From Lichenostomus cassidix (Eukaryota > Chordata > Aves > Passeriformes > Meliphagidae), in NCBI GenBank assembly GCA_008360975.2, contig CM039188.1, positions 29,353,944 to 29,417,943 on the forward strand: 64,000 nucleotides of DNA. The letters run 5' to 3'. The stretch's first letter is position 1. Each line of letters starts with the position of its first letter. The notes under the pieces were generated by a model, which saw nothing but the letters and a program-made list of their open reading frames with translations, had not been told where the DNA came from and searched no databases. This document shows, in pieces, positions 50,701 through 61,913 of this stretch. Both the position numbers and the translations under genes were made by a program.

Positions 50701-52803
50701 TACTCAGCGAGGTTCAGTAATAATTCAAATCACAAATCCTTTTGCCATGCAACTCATATAATATGATATTTTTTATGGAAGCCCTTCTGCCCCTCCAGAA
50801 GGCATTAAATTGTTATTCATATTTCAGATGAAAAAATTCAGGAAGAGTATTAAAAGACAGGCAGTGATAGCAAGATAGATTCAAGGCATGTGTATATGCC
50901 TCATGCCTTCTATAGCAAGTGCTCCTGCTCTGGAAATATAAAAAGGAAGTCAACTGAACAGCATGAAAATGGATGTAAACATGGAATTAAAGAGATCAAT
51001 CTCCAGAAGTACAATAGCATTTTTAAGGGAAGGGTGTGTAATTTGAACAAACACAGCTGAAGGCAAGAATTAGCACCATATGCATAATCACATAAATCAA
51101 GATAAATTAGATTGGTAGAATTACACAGGATGCTTGTTTGCTCTGAAAAGCAGTGAAATAGATAAACAAGTATGTCTCAGGCTTAGCAGGAATTGCTATG
51201 CTGAGTGGCAGCCTTGGTAGGCTGCTAGTGCTTTTTCAATGCATTACTAAAGAAAATAATCACGGTACAAGAATCAGCTACTGAAACTCTGGCTACAGAG
51301 CTCCACTGATAGCCAGCAACATATGCAGGTGCAAGGGGAGACATGTTACTCTTAAACAGCTCATTCATTTTAAGTCTCAGTTCATTTGCCACTGAAAATA
51401 TGAAAGCAGTATGCAGGGGAGGAAAAAATCTGTTAATGTGCGCATACCAGCTCTCCAACAAGCAGTCATATTTAAAAGCTTATTCATGTGGTTGTAAAGG
51501 TGGTGAAGTTTTGTTTTGGGCTCTTCACTGGCATAAAGTAATGTGGTTTGATTTTATTTTAATGTGCTGGTTAATTTATTCCTTAAAAAAGTGTATTTTT
51601 TATGCAGCTCTTGATCCTGAATTTGACCTAATGAACCCATAAGCATTAAAAAAACCCAAAGTGAGATCAGTCATTAATATTAAAATGCAGAGTCCAGCAA
51701 ATTCAGAAAGAAGCTGACATATTCAGAAATGATGCTCTGCCACTGAGGAGGAATTGAGCCTCTCAGATAAAGTGTGCTGGGGCTCTGAGCCATGGCTGTG
51801 AGCATTGTGGTGCAACAGGAGCAGCTCTGCAGAGAGCAACACGTGGTTGTCAGTGAACACCAGGTGACTGCAAGGGTTTGTTTTTCACCATTTCCGTGAG
51901 CTGAATGTCCACCAGCCCTGGGCTGTAACTGCAATTAGTGATTGGAGTCCTCCAACTAGCTCCTCCCAGCAGAATTCCACAATTTATATCCTCAGGACTG
52001 CTCCATGCCCAGGAGGTGAGGGCAACCAGGTTTGCTTCCAACACATGCTCTGGGAAAACTGAAGAGAGGAGTAGTCCTGTGAGCATCCAGAACCACAAAA
52101 CAGAATTCAAGGTCTGCAGGCTTTTCTTTGAAGTTCCAGGTTAATTTCTTTCCCTCAGAAGTTATGGATGATGGGCAATTGGAAAGGTTGAGACCATCTA
52201 GGTGGGAATGTTATAACAATATCTCTTCCGTGTGGCTAATGAGAAAAGACATATGAAAAGATGAGTAAAGCAGAAAAATTAAGGGCAAAACACTGTTGAC
52301 ACTGATAAATCTGAACTGATTTGGCTTTGGTTAGGTCTCCTCCAGCTGTCACAGAACAGCTGCTCTTCAGCATGACTGTATTTTCTACTTTTTCTCACGT
52401 GTAATACCATTAGCTGAGGAATTATTTTGTTATTCTAGAAAAAACATTTCACACTCAACGAAATTGCTGGGACTTTTTAGGGATGCAGTTGACTCTTCAG
52501 AAAAAACTGCCTACAGCCTTATTAAATGCTTTCTTGCACCCTGGTATCTTTGATAGGAATCAAGACATTTCTTCTGTGAAGCTAAACCAAGAAACTTCAC
52601 TTTTGTCACCTCTAGCATTTTTCAGAGGTCAACTGCTTCAGGCAACAGTGCAAGAGCCTCCTTGCAGCCCAGGGCTGGTGTTGGAGGAGGCTGGAGTTGG
52701 TACAGCAGAGCTCCCTCCGTGTCTCACTTCCCCTGCAATTGTCAGAAATGAAAAAAGGAAAGAGAAGAGGCAGGAGTGCAGAGATAAGAGGCAGAGCTCA
52801 GCT
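47731..52803. other. Unique non-coding DNA
   Basis: About 5 kb with no gene, RNA gene or clear transposon. A+T-rich with dense stops in most of it. At 48.5-49.1 kb overlapping open frames of 75-111 codons on both strands have no known domains. Confidence 0.6.
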
Positions 52804-52849
52804 TTTCTTTGATCTCCTTCTCTGTTGCAGGCAGAGGAGATCAAAGAAA
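52804..52849. repeat. Perfect 14-bp inverted repeat with 18-nt spacer
   Basis: TTTCTTTGATCTCC (52804-52817) pairs exactly with 52836-52849. A further four pairs (TCTG with CAGA) can form inside after a three-base bulge, leaving a 7-base loop. The stem of about 18 pairs is shorter than a typical microRNA precursor, and the flanks do not extend the pairing. A hairpin in DNA or RNA is possible, with no function implied. Confidence 0.85.
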
Positions 52850-54653
52850 GGAGGCATAACAGAAAGCACGTGAGACGGGCATGCCTGTAAGAGGTTGTCA
52901 CCCGGAATGCCTTGGCTCTGGCTTTGGGAGTATGGCTGCTTGGGAACACCATGTCCCCTTAAGCAGGGGCTACAGCAGCCTGGATGGAGGGCAGGGGACT
53001 TATTTTCACTCCAGGAGCACAGGGAGTGCAGCAGCCTTTCCTCCAGCCACCCTTCCAGCTCCCCAGAGGGCACCAGGATGAACGCGACCTTTGCTGCACC
53101 ACTGTGGTGGAATTAGGCTCAATTTTTAATTTACACCCGCCTGATTCAGCCCAGGCCCACACTTGGAAGGTCTTTCTGGAATAGAAATAGCCTTCCATTG
53201 TATTGGAAAAGCAACTCGTGGCAAAAAAACTCCATTGTTGATGCTATGACTTTTCTGAGGCATGCCAAATAAATAGGATGGAAATGGCAATAGGGTGTTT
53301 TTTGCCAGTTTACCTGCAACGACACTGAAAGCTTTTGCTTGTGGCAGCCACGGATCACACCTCATTCTACCCTTGAACGACACAATTATGCCAGAAAAGT
53401 CTGCTGTGCAGGCTTAAGAGGGAAAATGCGGCTCCATTTTATCACATTGGAGTTTTCTCATTAAACTTATTTGGACTGGGATTAGGCTATTAGAGAAAAT
53501 TTAACCCCAAATGATTGGAATGGAGAGAAAACCAAATTAAAATATTCTCATATGTTACAAAGGAAACAGCCCCCAAAGAAATTATAGAAAATATAAAAAT
53601 GTATAGATTTATTGGGGGGAAAGAGGTAAAATGGTAGAAGAATTCAGTAAGTTATCCAAGTCAAAATAGCACAAACTGAAACAAAAAATATAAGGAAAAA
53701 AGAAAAAATAGATTAAAAAAAATAAGTACTTTCTGTATGCAAATAATGCTTCTTTTATTGTGAAGACCTGCACAATGCATGTAAAATAATCCACAAGTTA
53801 AAGTCAATAGGCTTGTTTTAAGGTTGTACAACTTAGATTTTTAAAAGAGACTGTTGCTACATATAAATAAGATTCAAGGTGAAAATGATGTCACTGTACC
53901 TGAAATAAATATGTATGTGGGGTTATGCTGAATATTTAGGTAATCAGTATGGGCTTTCTTTCCATGCTTGGCTATTAAGAATTTGTGTGACTTTAGAATC
54001 CTTGGTTATTTAGTAATTTTTGCTACTAATAGAATTAGCTGTTTTTAATTCTTTTTTCTCCCCTCAAACTTTGCTTTGTCTTGAATTTTCTAGCTTTCTG
54101 AAGATGCTGAGTGCTCATTAGCACTGGTGATGCACTGTTGATGGAAAGGAGATAAAAAATTAAGACAGTTCTGTAGACACAGGCTGCCTACTGTTGGGGT
54201 GGCAGAGCAGTCTGGGAGCAGTCAGAGGCCCCAGGGGATGACTCCACCAGGCATTTATTGCTTTACTAGTGACTCCTCCTTCCCCATCATCCAGAGCTCT
54301 CACTCTCCTTCTTCCTTCCATGACTCTGTTTTTGTTTGACAACTTCTATTTTCCTTCCTTCATTTTCTTTACTCCTACTCAGCTCTTTATCCTTTATTAT
54401 TTCTAAACTGTTTTTATCTCACAACTTCTTGTGGTTTCTCCACAGCTTCTCCCATCTTCTCACACTTTGCTAACCTCATTCAGCTTCACTCTTCCAGCCT
54501 TCCAGAATTTGGGATTTGGACTATTTATAATTTAACAATCCTGTCTTCTTAGCAATGTGTGGAATTCATTACACTCTCCCATCAATTCCCAAATTATTTT
54601 TGTTAGCATTCTGCAGTTGCTCAGCCTAGAGTGGATAGAATGATTTACCCTCA
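52850..54653. other. Unique non-coding DNA, partly pyrimidine-rich
   Basis: No gene recognised. From 52.9 to 53.2 kb open frames overlap in several frames on both strands, which suggests composition rather than coding. A weak fold-back relic may lie near 53120-53155 (TTTACACCCGCCTGATTCAG). From 54.28 to 54.52 kb the plus strand is almost all pyrimidine-rich CT sequence. Confidence 0.55.
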
Positions 54654-55053
54654 TGTCGCTGTTGAGCAGCTAGCAGAGTAATGAATGCATCGGTTCTCAG
54701 TGGCAAGAAGGAATGACCTTTATTGTTTTGATTTCATCACATTTTAGAGTTCTCAAAAGTACCCAGATTGGTCAGTCAGAAGCCTTCCCCCAGGCCTGAT
54801 TGGCCAGGCCTGCACTGTCCAAGTTCTGGGACACTGTTCCAAAACATCCAAACTTTATCTTTATTTACAAAAACACAAGAAAACTTCCCATGGGAAAAAC
54901 TGTGCTAGCCACACCCTCAAGGGTGGGAAAGCAAGGACCTCCCTGCACATTCACACTCTTACCCTCCTGTGCTCCTGCCTTTTCTCTTTATCTCATCCTT
55001 TGCCTTTACTCCTGTTTTGTTATCCTCATGTTAAAGGCAACATAGATCCAACA
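54654..55053 (-). mobile_element. Candidate solo LTR, minus strand
   Basis: On the minus strand this 400-bp segment starts TGTTGGATC and ends CAGCGACA, matching LTR-like TG...CA ends. Reading 5' to 3', two CCAAT boxes (near 54798 and 54768) are followed by a polyadenylation signal AATAAA (54719-54724 on the plus strand). The signal lies 65-70 bases before the 3' end, as in the U3-R-U5 order of a retroviral LTR. The GAGAACCGATGCATTCATTAC text near the 3' end is reminiscent of songbird LTRs. Against the call: I find no flanking target-site duplication and no TATA box, and there is no internal viral sequence. If real it is a non-coding solo LTR. Confidence 0.45.
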
Positions 55054-57981
55054 CTTCTCCTCTCCCACCCAGCATACACCATGACTTTTTCTGTGTTGCC
55101 AATGCTGGTTTGTTGTGTTTGGCCACCAGACTTCTGGCACACGTTTGTTGGACTCTCAGGTATCCTGTGCTGCTCTTGGACTTTAGGGTGCTTAATATTT
55201 TTGACAAATCAATCCCATAATGTAATGAATTGGACATGCAGCTGAAGCATCCTCTGGCTGGACAAGTTAATCCTTAATAGTATAGAAATGAAATATACCG
55301 TGAACTCACATAACATATTGGTCAAAAAGAATGAAAAAACCCCAGAGTTGGAAAGAAATAAATCCAAGCAGTTGAAGCCTTGTGTATTATGGAGCTGTTT
55401 AGACACTGTGTTGATTTTTCAAAGAGTATAAACTAGCAGCCCTTTTGGCTTTGAAACGTTTTAAGTAGCTTTTTATATGACAGTACCATGAGATATTCAT
55501 TTGTCTGCGGCAGGCTGAAGGAAGGAATGACTGGATCTCCCAGACAGGAAGATATAAACAGACCTTGAAGAGGTCAGATGAATTCATGTTTCATAACAGC
55601 CTGAAGGGAGCTGTTGCAGAGAGGTTAAAGCTGGTTAAGCATTTTTCCCTATGGATCCAGAAGTAGAAGCTTAAGCCTCACTCCAGACTTGTGTCAAAGG
55701 TTTTGCTAATCAATCCGGCTGTAAATGGCTATTTAGCACTTTAGGACAGGTAGGCACAGGCAGGTGGACAATGCTAACTGTACCTCTGCTTGGGTGCTAC
55801 CTTTGACTGAAGTAGTGCAGAAACCCTGATAGGTTTGAGTTATGTAACTGAAAAGACAAAACCAGCTCTGCAGTATCCAAGTCATTATCCAGCCCTCCAT
55901 GGGATTGCTGTGCTTGGGGTCTCAGCACAGCAAAAGACATGCAAGGCTTTAGAGTCTAATCCATATCTCTCCAGGCTGGGGAGCATTTCCCTGGTGCACG
56001 TTTTAATCATTCCAGTTTGGTGAGTGATGAAATAATAGATTTTTTTCTAGAATTTATTGTAGGTTGGAAGAGAAAGGACGGTCAACAGTCAGACTGCCAA
56101 TACTCATAACAAATCAAATCCACATTTTGGCTTAACAATTTGAAATATTTAGGAATACTAGTTTTCTGCCTCTTGACTCTGTAAGAGGTTTCTAAAGAGC
56201 AAAAGAAAACTAAATTATCTTATGATGCCAGCAAGCAATTGTAACAAATCTTGTCTTGCATAAATACATTTTCTGTTTTGCTTCCCAGGACTACTTCAGA
56301 GTTTTTCCAACATAGGGGTTTTATCCACGAAGCAGAAAATACAGACTATTTTGTGGTGGAAAACATGCTAAAGTCAAGCAGCTGTGGCAATTTGAGACTA
56401 TTTTCAAACACAGTCATCTTGCTGCTGCATGTGCAGTTCAACACATTTGCCAATTTAAAGCTCCCTGCTCAACTGACTCTGCAATTTGTTTCTTTCTCAG
56501 CAGCAGCATGATGGGCTGGAAACCACCTATTGCAAAGTCTCCAGCACAAAGTGATACCAAGGGCTCAGGCTGGGAGAAGAAATGAATTCCTTCTCATGCA
56601 AATGCCTTCTGAAAGTCACAGGTCATCTAACCAAGCTGACTAATTATTACCCTCACTTGATTTTTCACTTTGATATTGCATATGCAGCTCAGCTACTGGC
56701 AAGTTCAGTAGCTGTACAGTGACTGATAAACTTGTAAATGTGTGCACCAAATTTGGGGGAAAAAAATTAGGTGGTTTCATTGATACTTTCTCTGCATCTG
56801 CAGTCCTTATGTTTGTGTTAAAATCGGACTCCAGGCTAAAAGATGAGCATGAAAGGAAATAATTATAAATTATCTGCATAAAATCTGCAACAAATTACCT
56901 ATAAAACTATAACTATCTAAACAGGCTGACATTTACTTTATAGGTTCATGACTTCCTTTCTTTAAAGTTAGCTAAGAAGAGAGTAAAGTAATTACAGTTC
57001 TCTTTTGATTGATTAAACATGACATATATGCTAATATGAAAGTAACTTCTGTCCTTTGTTACCCAAGCTTCTGGTTTAAAGCAATTTTGAAGATAACAGA
57101 TATAATCTCACCAGTCCTGCCATTTCTAACGTATATGCCAAGAAAGTAATTCCTCTGCCTTTTTTCTCCAACAGTGAAAGCATATTTTATCCTTCACGTT
57201 TCAAATTTTGGATACAGAAGTCAGATGATATTACAGCCATAAATCCTCTGTTTCTTTGCCATTATATATCAGGAAAGCTCTGTGCCACCAGTAGAATAAA
57301 TAACTGCCTTTTCACAAAGGTTGTCCCACTGATTTGAGGGAGATTATTTGACTGAATAAGGTTGATGCAATATGGTCCAGCAGGAAAAAAAGAGACACCT
57401 GCTAAATTTCACTTGGAAGTACTACACACTGAGGAACAGTGTCCAGTTCTGGTTCACCTTTACTTAATTCTGGCTCGAGTATCAAGAGACTGTCATTGCA
57501 ACTGAGGTTTGTGGAACTCAATCTCCATCAAAGTTTTCTGCTCCACATTTTTTACCTAAAATTAGAGTTTTATCTACCATCTAATTCCTTTCCTTGATGC
57601 CTTTATGCTGTTGTTTCACTTTAATGTCAGCATAACACTTATATTTATAGTGTGGATGTGGGCCCTCTTTGCACCTCTCTTGTAAAAGGCAAAGATTCAA
57701 TCCCCCAAATTCTCTGAGGCTCTCCTTACAGGATGGAACCTCAGCTCTCTCATCATCTGCTTGTGTCCCTACTTCTCATTCTCTGGTTCCATTCTGCCTT
57801 TTCTGTAATTGTTGAAACCAAAACACAGCGTGACATTCTAGCTGTGGTCACACTACTGTGAACAAAAACGAGCTTCAAACTCTCTGAACTTAGCAGAGAC
57901 ATCGCAAAAATACATTCACCAAAAAGATGTGTTTTTCTTTTCCCAACACTGCATCATATTACATGCTTAAATTAAACCCAG
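55054..57981. other. Unique A+T-rich non-coding DNA
   Basis: No gene recognised. Open frames are below 90 codons and show no domains. No clear repeat. Confidence 0.65.
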
Positions 57982-58050
57982 TGGACCAAATTCCTCTCTG
58001 GATTAAGTTTAGTAATGTCCGTGGAGTCCAGTGAGAGAGAATTTGGACCA
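57982..58050. mobile_element. Old palindromic repeat, copy F
   Basis: TGGACCAAATTCCTCTCT (57982-57999) and AGAGAGAATTTGGACCA (58034-58050) are inverted copies with one difference. They give the clearest terminal inverted repeat of the family, with GGACCAAATTC ends. The centre is short and decayed, so the copy is probably internally deleted (69 bp). The ends resemble those of palindromic repeats common in crocodile, turtle and bird DNA. Confidence 0.7.
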
Positions 58051-58618
58051 ATAGCTATTAAAATTTCCAGTTCCCTCCCTGAAGCAAGGCTCTTTTACTG
58101 ATATTAATATTCCCCTCCAGCTTATTAACTGCATGAAGAAACTTGGGAGGAAAGTGATCCCAGTATTCAGTTTCCTTAAGCCTTCAAAAAACCACACACC
58201 TCTCTGGCAGAGGTTTATCCCTTTTCTATCCCACCCTCCCATTTTTCCCCTACCACAAAGATGCCTGACATTCAGGTTAATGCTGGGGCTGCAGCAGGTG
58301 ACTAGCATGGAGGGAAAGGACATTCTCTAGGAATATTGGTTTTGGAGATGATGATCCTCAAGGAGTAGTACAGCAAGATGTCAGAGATTGTTTTATGTCT
58401 TGGATCATGTACAAGCTGTACCATGGACAAAATGTGCAGTGGGAGGGCAGCAATGCCTAGAGAGGGGATGGGAGGAAGGGAGAAGAGGTTGTCTGCAGCG
58501 GCCTTCTGGACTGGGGCTTTCACAGGGCAGGAACTTGGCTTTGCTTTCAGAGAAACAACTCCAGAAGTACAAATCCCAAGTTCTTGTACACCGAGTGAAT
58601 AATTTGGAGAAGAGTGAC
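58051..58618. other. Unique non-coding DNA
   Basis: No gene recognised. Overlapping open frames of 65-104 codons on both strands have no known domain. Some of them run into the SINE to the right. Confidence 0.6.
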
Positions 58619-58758
58619 AGAATCACAGAATATTCTGAATTGGAAAGGATCCACATGTACCATCAAGTCCAACTCTTAAGTAAATAACCCACACAGGGAT
58701 CAAACCCACAACCTTGGTGCTACTAACATTATGCTCTAACCAGCTGAGGTACTCACCA
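58619..58758 (-). mobile_element. TguSINE1-type SINE (tRNA-Ile head, CR1 tail)
   Basis: Read on the minus strand, the element begins at 58757 with a tRNA-like head of about 73 bases. It shows a degenerate A box (TACCTCAGCTGGTTAGAGC) and a B box (GGTTTGATCCC), in the layout of tRNA-Ile. It then continues into GAGTTGGACTTGATGG and CCTTTCCAATTCAGAATATT, ending TCTGTGATTCT, the 3' end of a CR1 LINE. A tRNA-Ile head joined to a CR1 tail is the design of TguSINE1, first described in zebra finch and moved by the CR1 machinery. The B box has lost its CpG, and the head carries many changes at tRNA-conserved positions, so it is not a functional tRNA gene. The element is full length or nearly so (about 140 bp). 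It is the best lineage marker in the window, pointing to a songbird. Confidence 0.85.
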
Positions 58759-60449
58759 ATTAAATATCTTCGAATTTTTATTATATTTATAAATTTAAAC
58801 AAAGACAGTCTAGGCTTGAGCATGGCCCTTTCACAAGATATTTCAGACACACTGTCTTGGAGGTATCAGAGCAGCTTGCAGTATTTTTGCCTAAAGGCAA
58901 GGACAATATACATGAGGGTTTTCTACTTGGTTCCTTCCTGCTGTATTTCTGTTTTTCTTGGCTGCCTCTCTACTAGCATTGCCATGGTTTTGTGCTTGGT
59001 GTGTTACACCCGAGGGGTACAGCAAAGATGCAGCCTAAATTCATTGCCTGGAGAACTGCAAATTGCTGAAAAAGGCTTCCAAGGAACAAAAGCCTATGGC
59101 TTGAAGAAGTCTTGTTACTAGAAAAGTAGAAAGAAAGTTGATAATAAAATTTTAGAAAGACAGAATATGCTAGCCAAAAAAAAAAAATTATTTCAATCTC
59201 TACATTTTTCCCATTATTTCCTAAAATATAAGCACATATCATAAAAAATAAATTAGTATTACCCAAACTATGCTATTCCCAGTACACTCTCTTAGATCAA
59301 CAGATTTGACAACAAAGGGGAAACATTCCCAAATAAGAAGAAAATTTTAAATTCCTTTTAATAGATTATCTACCTTATATAATCCTTATGATCTGTAACA
59401 CTTCTAAATGGCACTGCAGCAACAGTACCACAGAAATACAGTGCTGGGTCCTTGACTTTTGTACAGTATTGTATCACCTCAGCTCTCTCTTGGCACAGTG
59501 CTAATTTACACTAGTTAAAGATCCAGACCAGAGCAGTTTTCAGGAGGAGATGACGGATTCATGAAGTCTAAGTGACTGAATACAGAAGTAATTCATTAGC
59601 TCCATGCTATATTTGAAAGCTTGACCAGAGTTGACTGCAAAGTACAGCATATGTAGGCTAAAAAAAAAATAAAGTAATAGGCAGAATAGAATTTAGGAAA
59701 ACCCATAGCTAATTTGACTTGAGTTTCATAAGAGATCTGCAACTTAATTTACTTTGGTGTGCCTTGAAGTAATGCAAGAAGAAGAAATGGAAGAACAACA
59801 TCACTGAACTGACGATGCATTATGGTTTTCTGGAAGAAATGTATTGCATACCAAGTTTACTTTTCTTATATATTGTCCAGATAAACAGCCTCTGTCTCAT
59901 TTGCTGCTTTTCAGTCAAACTCATCTCTGCTGCAGAAAACACAGCTGTTTTCTGTGTTTCTATTTTGAGTTTAGCTGTAGGTCCTTTTGACCATTAATAG
60001 CATGGAGCAAGTCCTGCTGGAAAGTAAAATCCATAAGAGCCACGATAGGTGAGTTTATGTTGATTCCAGTCTGGGGATATCTGAATGCTACAAGTCTCTG
60101 CCTTTTTAGTCTGCATTTAAATTGATATTGGTGCTTTAAATATAAGGTTTTAATTATTACATAACTACCATACATAACAGTAGTACATTAAATGATCTTT
60201 CCTTGTTATGATGTCTCCAGGTTTCTGGAAATTGATTAATTTATTGAACAATTTGCTTAGCTCCTCCCTTCTCCGTCCAGAGAAACATCACTTAACTGGT
60301 GAAACATCACTTAACTCATTTTCAACTTATTCATTAGGAGCACCCACAAAAGGAGTTCAGAAGAAACCCACTGTGCAGTGCTCACAGCCCTTGTGTAGAT
60401 GAGCTGCCAGGCTTTGATCTTGGAAATTATTTCGTCTCTTTTTCTTTGG
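58759..60449. other. Unique non-coding DNA with one weak fold-back relic
   Basis: No gene recognised. A 12-base A run lies at about 59177. The weak fold-back candidate at 59445-59530 is listed separately. Near 60282-60316 a 16-bp block GAAACATCACTTAACT is duplicated with a 19-bp period. Confidence 0.6.
59445..59530. mobile_element. Possible palindromic repeat, copy G
   Basis: The right end AATTTACACTAGTTAAAGAT followed by CCAGACC resembles the TTTACACCAGCTGAGGATCTGG end of the same fold-back family. The left end (TGGGTCCTTGACTTTTGTAC) is an imperfect inverted partner. The centre is not recognisable. This is the weakest listed member. Confidence 0.35.
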
Positions 60450-61090
60450 CCACTTCTCAATAATCTCTTCGGAACATTGTCAAAGGTGTTTTTAATTATT
60501 TTTTCCTTTCTTTGTGAACAATGTGCCTGAAAAACTCTAATAGAGTAAGGAGGTATGTTTTTCTTTGCCAAGTAGACTCTGTCTTTATTCTATTATGATT
60601 CCCATTTATTTATTTTTGTTTCACAATACCCCTGACATTAAGAAAAGAAATTGGTGTTCAATTCCCAGGATCATCTGTAGCTCTCTTATTAAAGATAGTC
60701 ACTGGTGATCAGGCACAGTAGTTGATTTTAATGAGTCTGAATTTTAAGGTTTTTAGCAGTTCAACCATTTCATTCTTAAGCTCCTCTGGAAGTCCTGGAA
60801 ATATACTCTCCTATTTCAATAGCTGGTGGTTCTCTAATTCTTTCCTCCTGTTCCAGTATGTCTTCTGTTACTATTGCAGCCTCTGGGAGTACCTGATCTT
60901 TATTTCCAGAAAAGAGAAAATCTGTCACAAACATCCTCTGTGGTGAAGACAAAGGCAAATAAATAATTTAATTTTTCTGCATTGTCTGTGTAATCCTTAA
61001 TTGCTCCATTAATCCCTGGTAGTTCAACAGACATACAATTTTTTCAACGACTTTCTGGGCAATCTATCAAATCCCACTCAAATGTCACTT
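60450..61090 (-). pseudogene. Decayed CR1/L2-clade LINE ORF2 (reverse transcriptase) fragment
   Basis: Translation of the minus strand in shifting frames recovers a collinear series of LINE ORF2 landmarks. From right to left on the plus strand they are: a DNAEKLNYLFAFVFTTED block (about 61000-60930), like the linker motif LNxxFASVFTxED between endonuclease and reverse transcriptase; DDPGN and TPISFLN (about 60675-60640), like the DPGNYRPISL reverse-transcriptase motif; and TFDNVPKRLL (about 60490-60460), like the KAFDxVPHxxLL motif with its catalytic Asp. The spacings (about 93 and 62 codons) are close to those in CR1/L2 elements, the second being somewhat short. Many stops and frameshifts show that it is long dead. 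Subfamily (CR1, L3 or L2) cannot be fixed. No 3' end is attached. Confidence 0.65.
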
Positions 61091-61884
61091 TAGTTAAGAC
61101 ACACATTATGATTTGACATGTCTTCACATTTTTCATGAGTAACTCACTGCAATCTAGGTAAATCATTTTGTGTGGACAATCCATATGTGATATTTAACTT
61201 GGACTGAAGACAGAGCAGCCCCAGTTGTCTCTTGTCTCAAATACTTCTGGATTTTCCTGTGGTTAGTAATCCCTAATGTTTTTCAGTTGCTGATTTCAAG
61301 GCTTTTTGTGGACTTGTGTGGAATTTATCACTTCTAGTTTTTCAGGTAAGAGAGCAAGTGATGTGAGAGGACGCTGGTGTCACCTCTTTGCCAGGGTGTC
61401 ACCCTGGCCTTTCCTGTTGACACCACTGGTGGATCTCTCACCATGGCTGCACCTGATCTCCTCTGCCTTAGGTCCCAACATCACCTCCATAGATCCTTAG
61501 CATAATCTGAGAATGTGGCCATGTACTTCCCCAAGGTAACTCTTTTGGCGAAACAAAATGAAAACAAGTTACATTACTTCTCAATAAGTGATAAAATATT
61601 TGTTCTCCTAGATAATTGTTAAGTGTTTGTAGGCAGCACGAGAAAAAAAGGAACAGAAAGACTATGCTGTAACTGTGTAGTCATAAATTACATGAAGTAC
61701 TTTTCATTATAAAGCACTACATTTTTTCTAAACCTTTATGAATTCTCTCCACTTACCCTGGGGGGTTGTAATGTAAACTGACATCTTATTCTCTTCTCAA
61801 AAAAATTGCTAGTATTATCTTAGAATGTTTTGCCTATGAATGCAAACAAGGAAATAACAGCAAGAGAACATACAAGAGAAGGGA
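61091..61884. other. Unique non-coding DNA
   Basis: No gene recognised. The left part may hold more of the LINE upstream region, too diverged to see. Confidence 0.6.
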
Positions 61885-61913
61885 TTTTTTTTTTCTTTTT
61901 CTTCTTTTTCTTT
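61885..61913. repeat. T-rich pyrimidine tract ending in TTTAG
   Basis: A 29-base T/C tract followed by AGGGG. It resembles a 3' splice site, but the open frame that crosses it reads Phe repeats and has no recognisable exon after it. Confidence 0.85.

Noticed and set aside
58685..58757. tRNA-Ile gene on the minus strand
   Set aside because: It is fused to a CR1 tail and carries many changes at tRNA-conserved positions; it is the head of a SINE.
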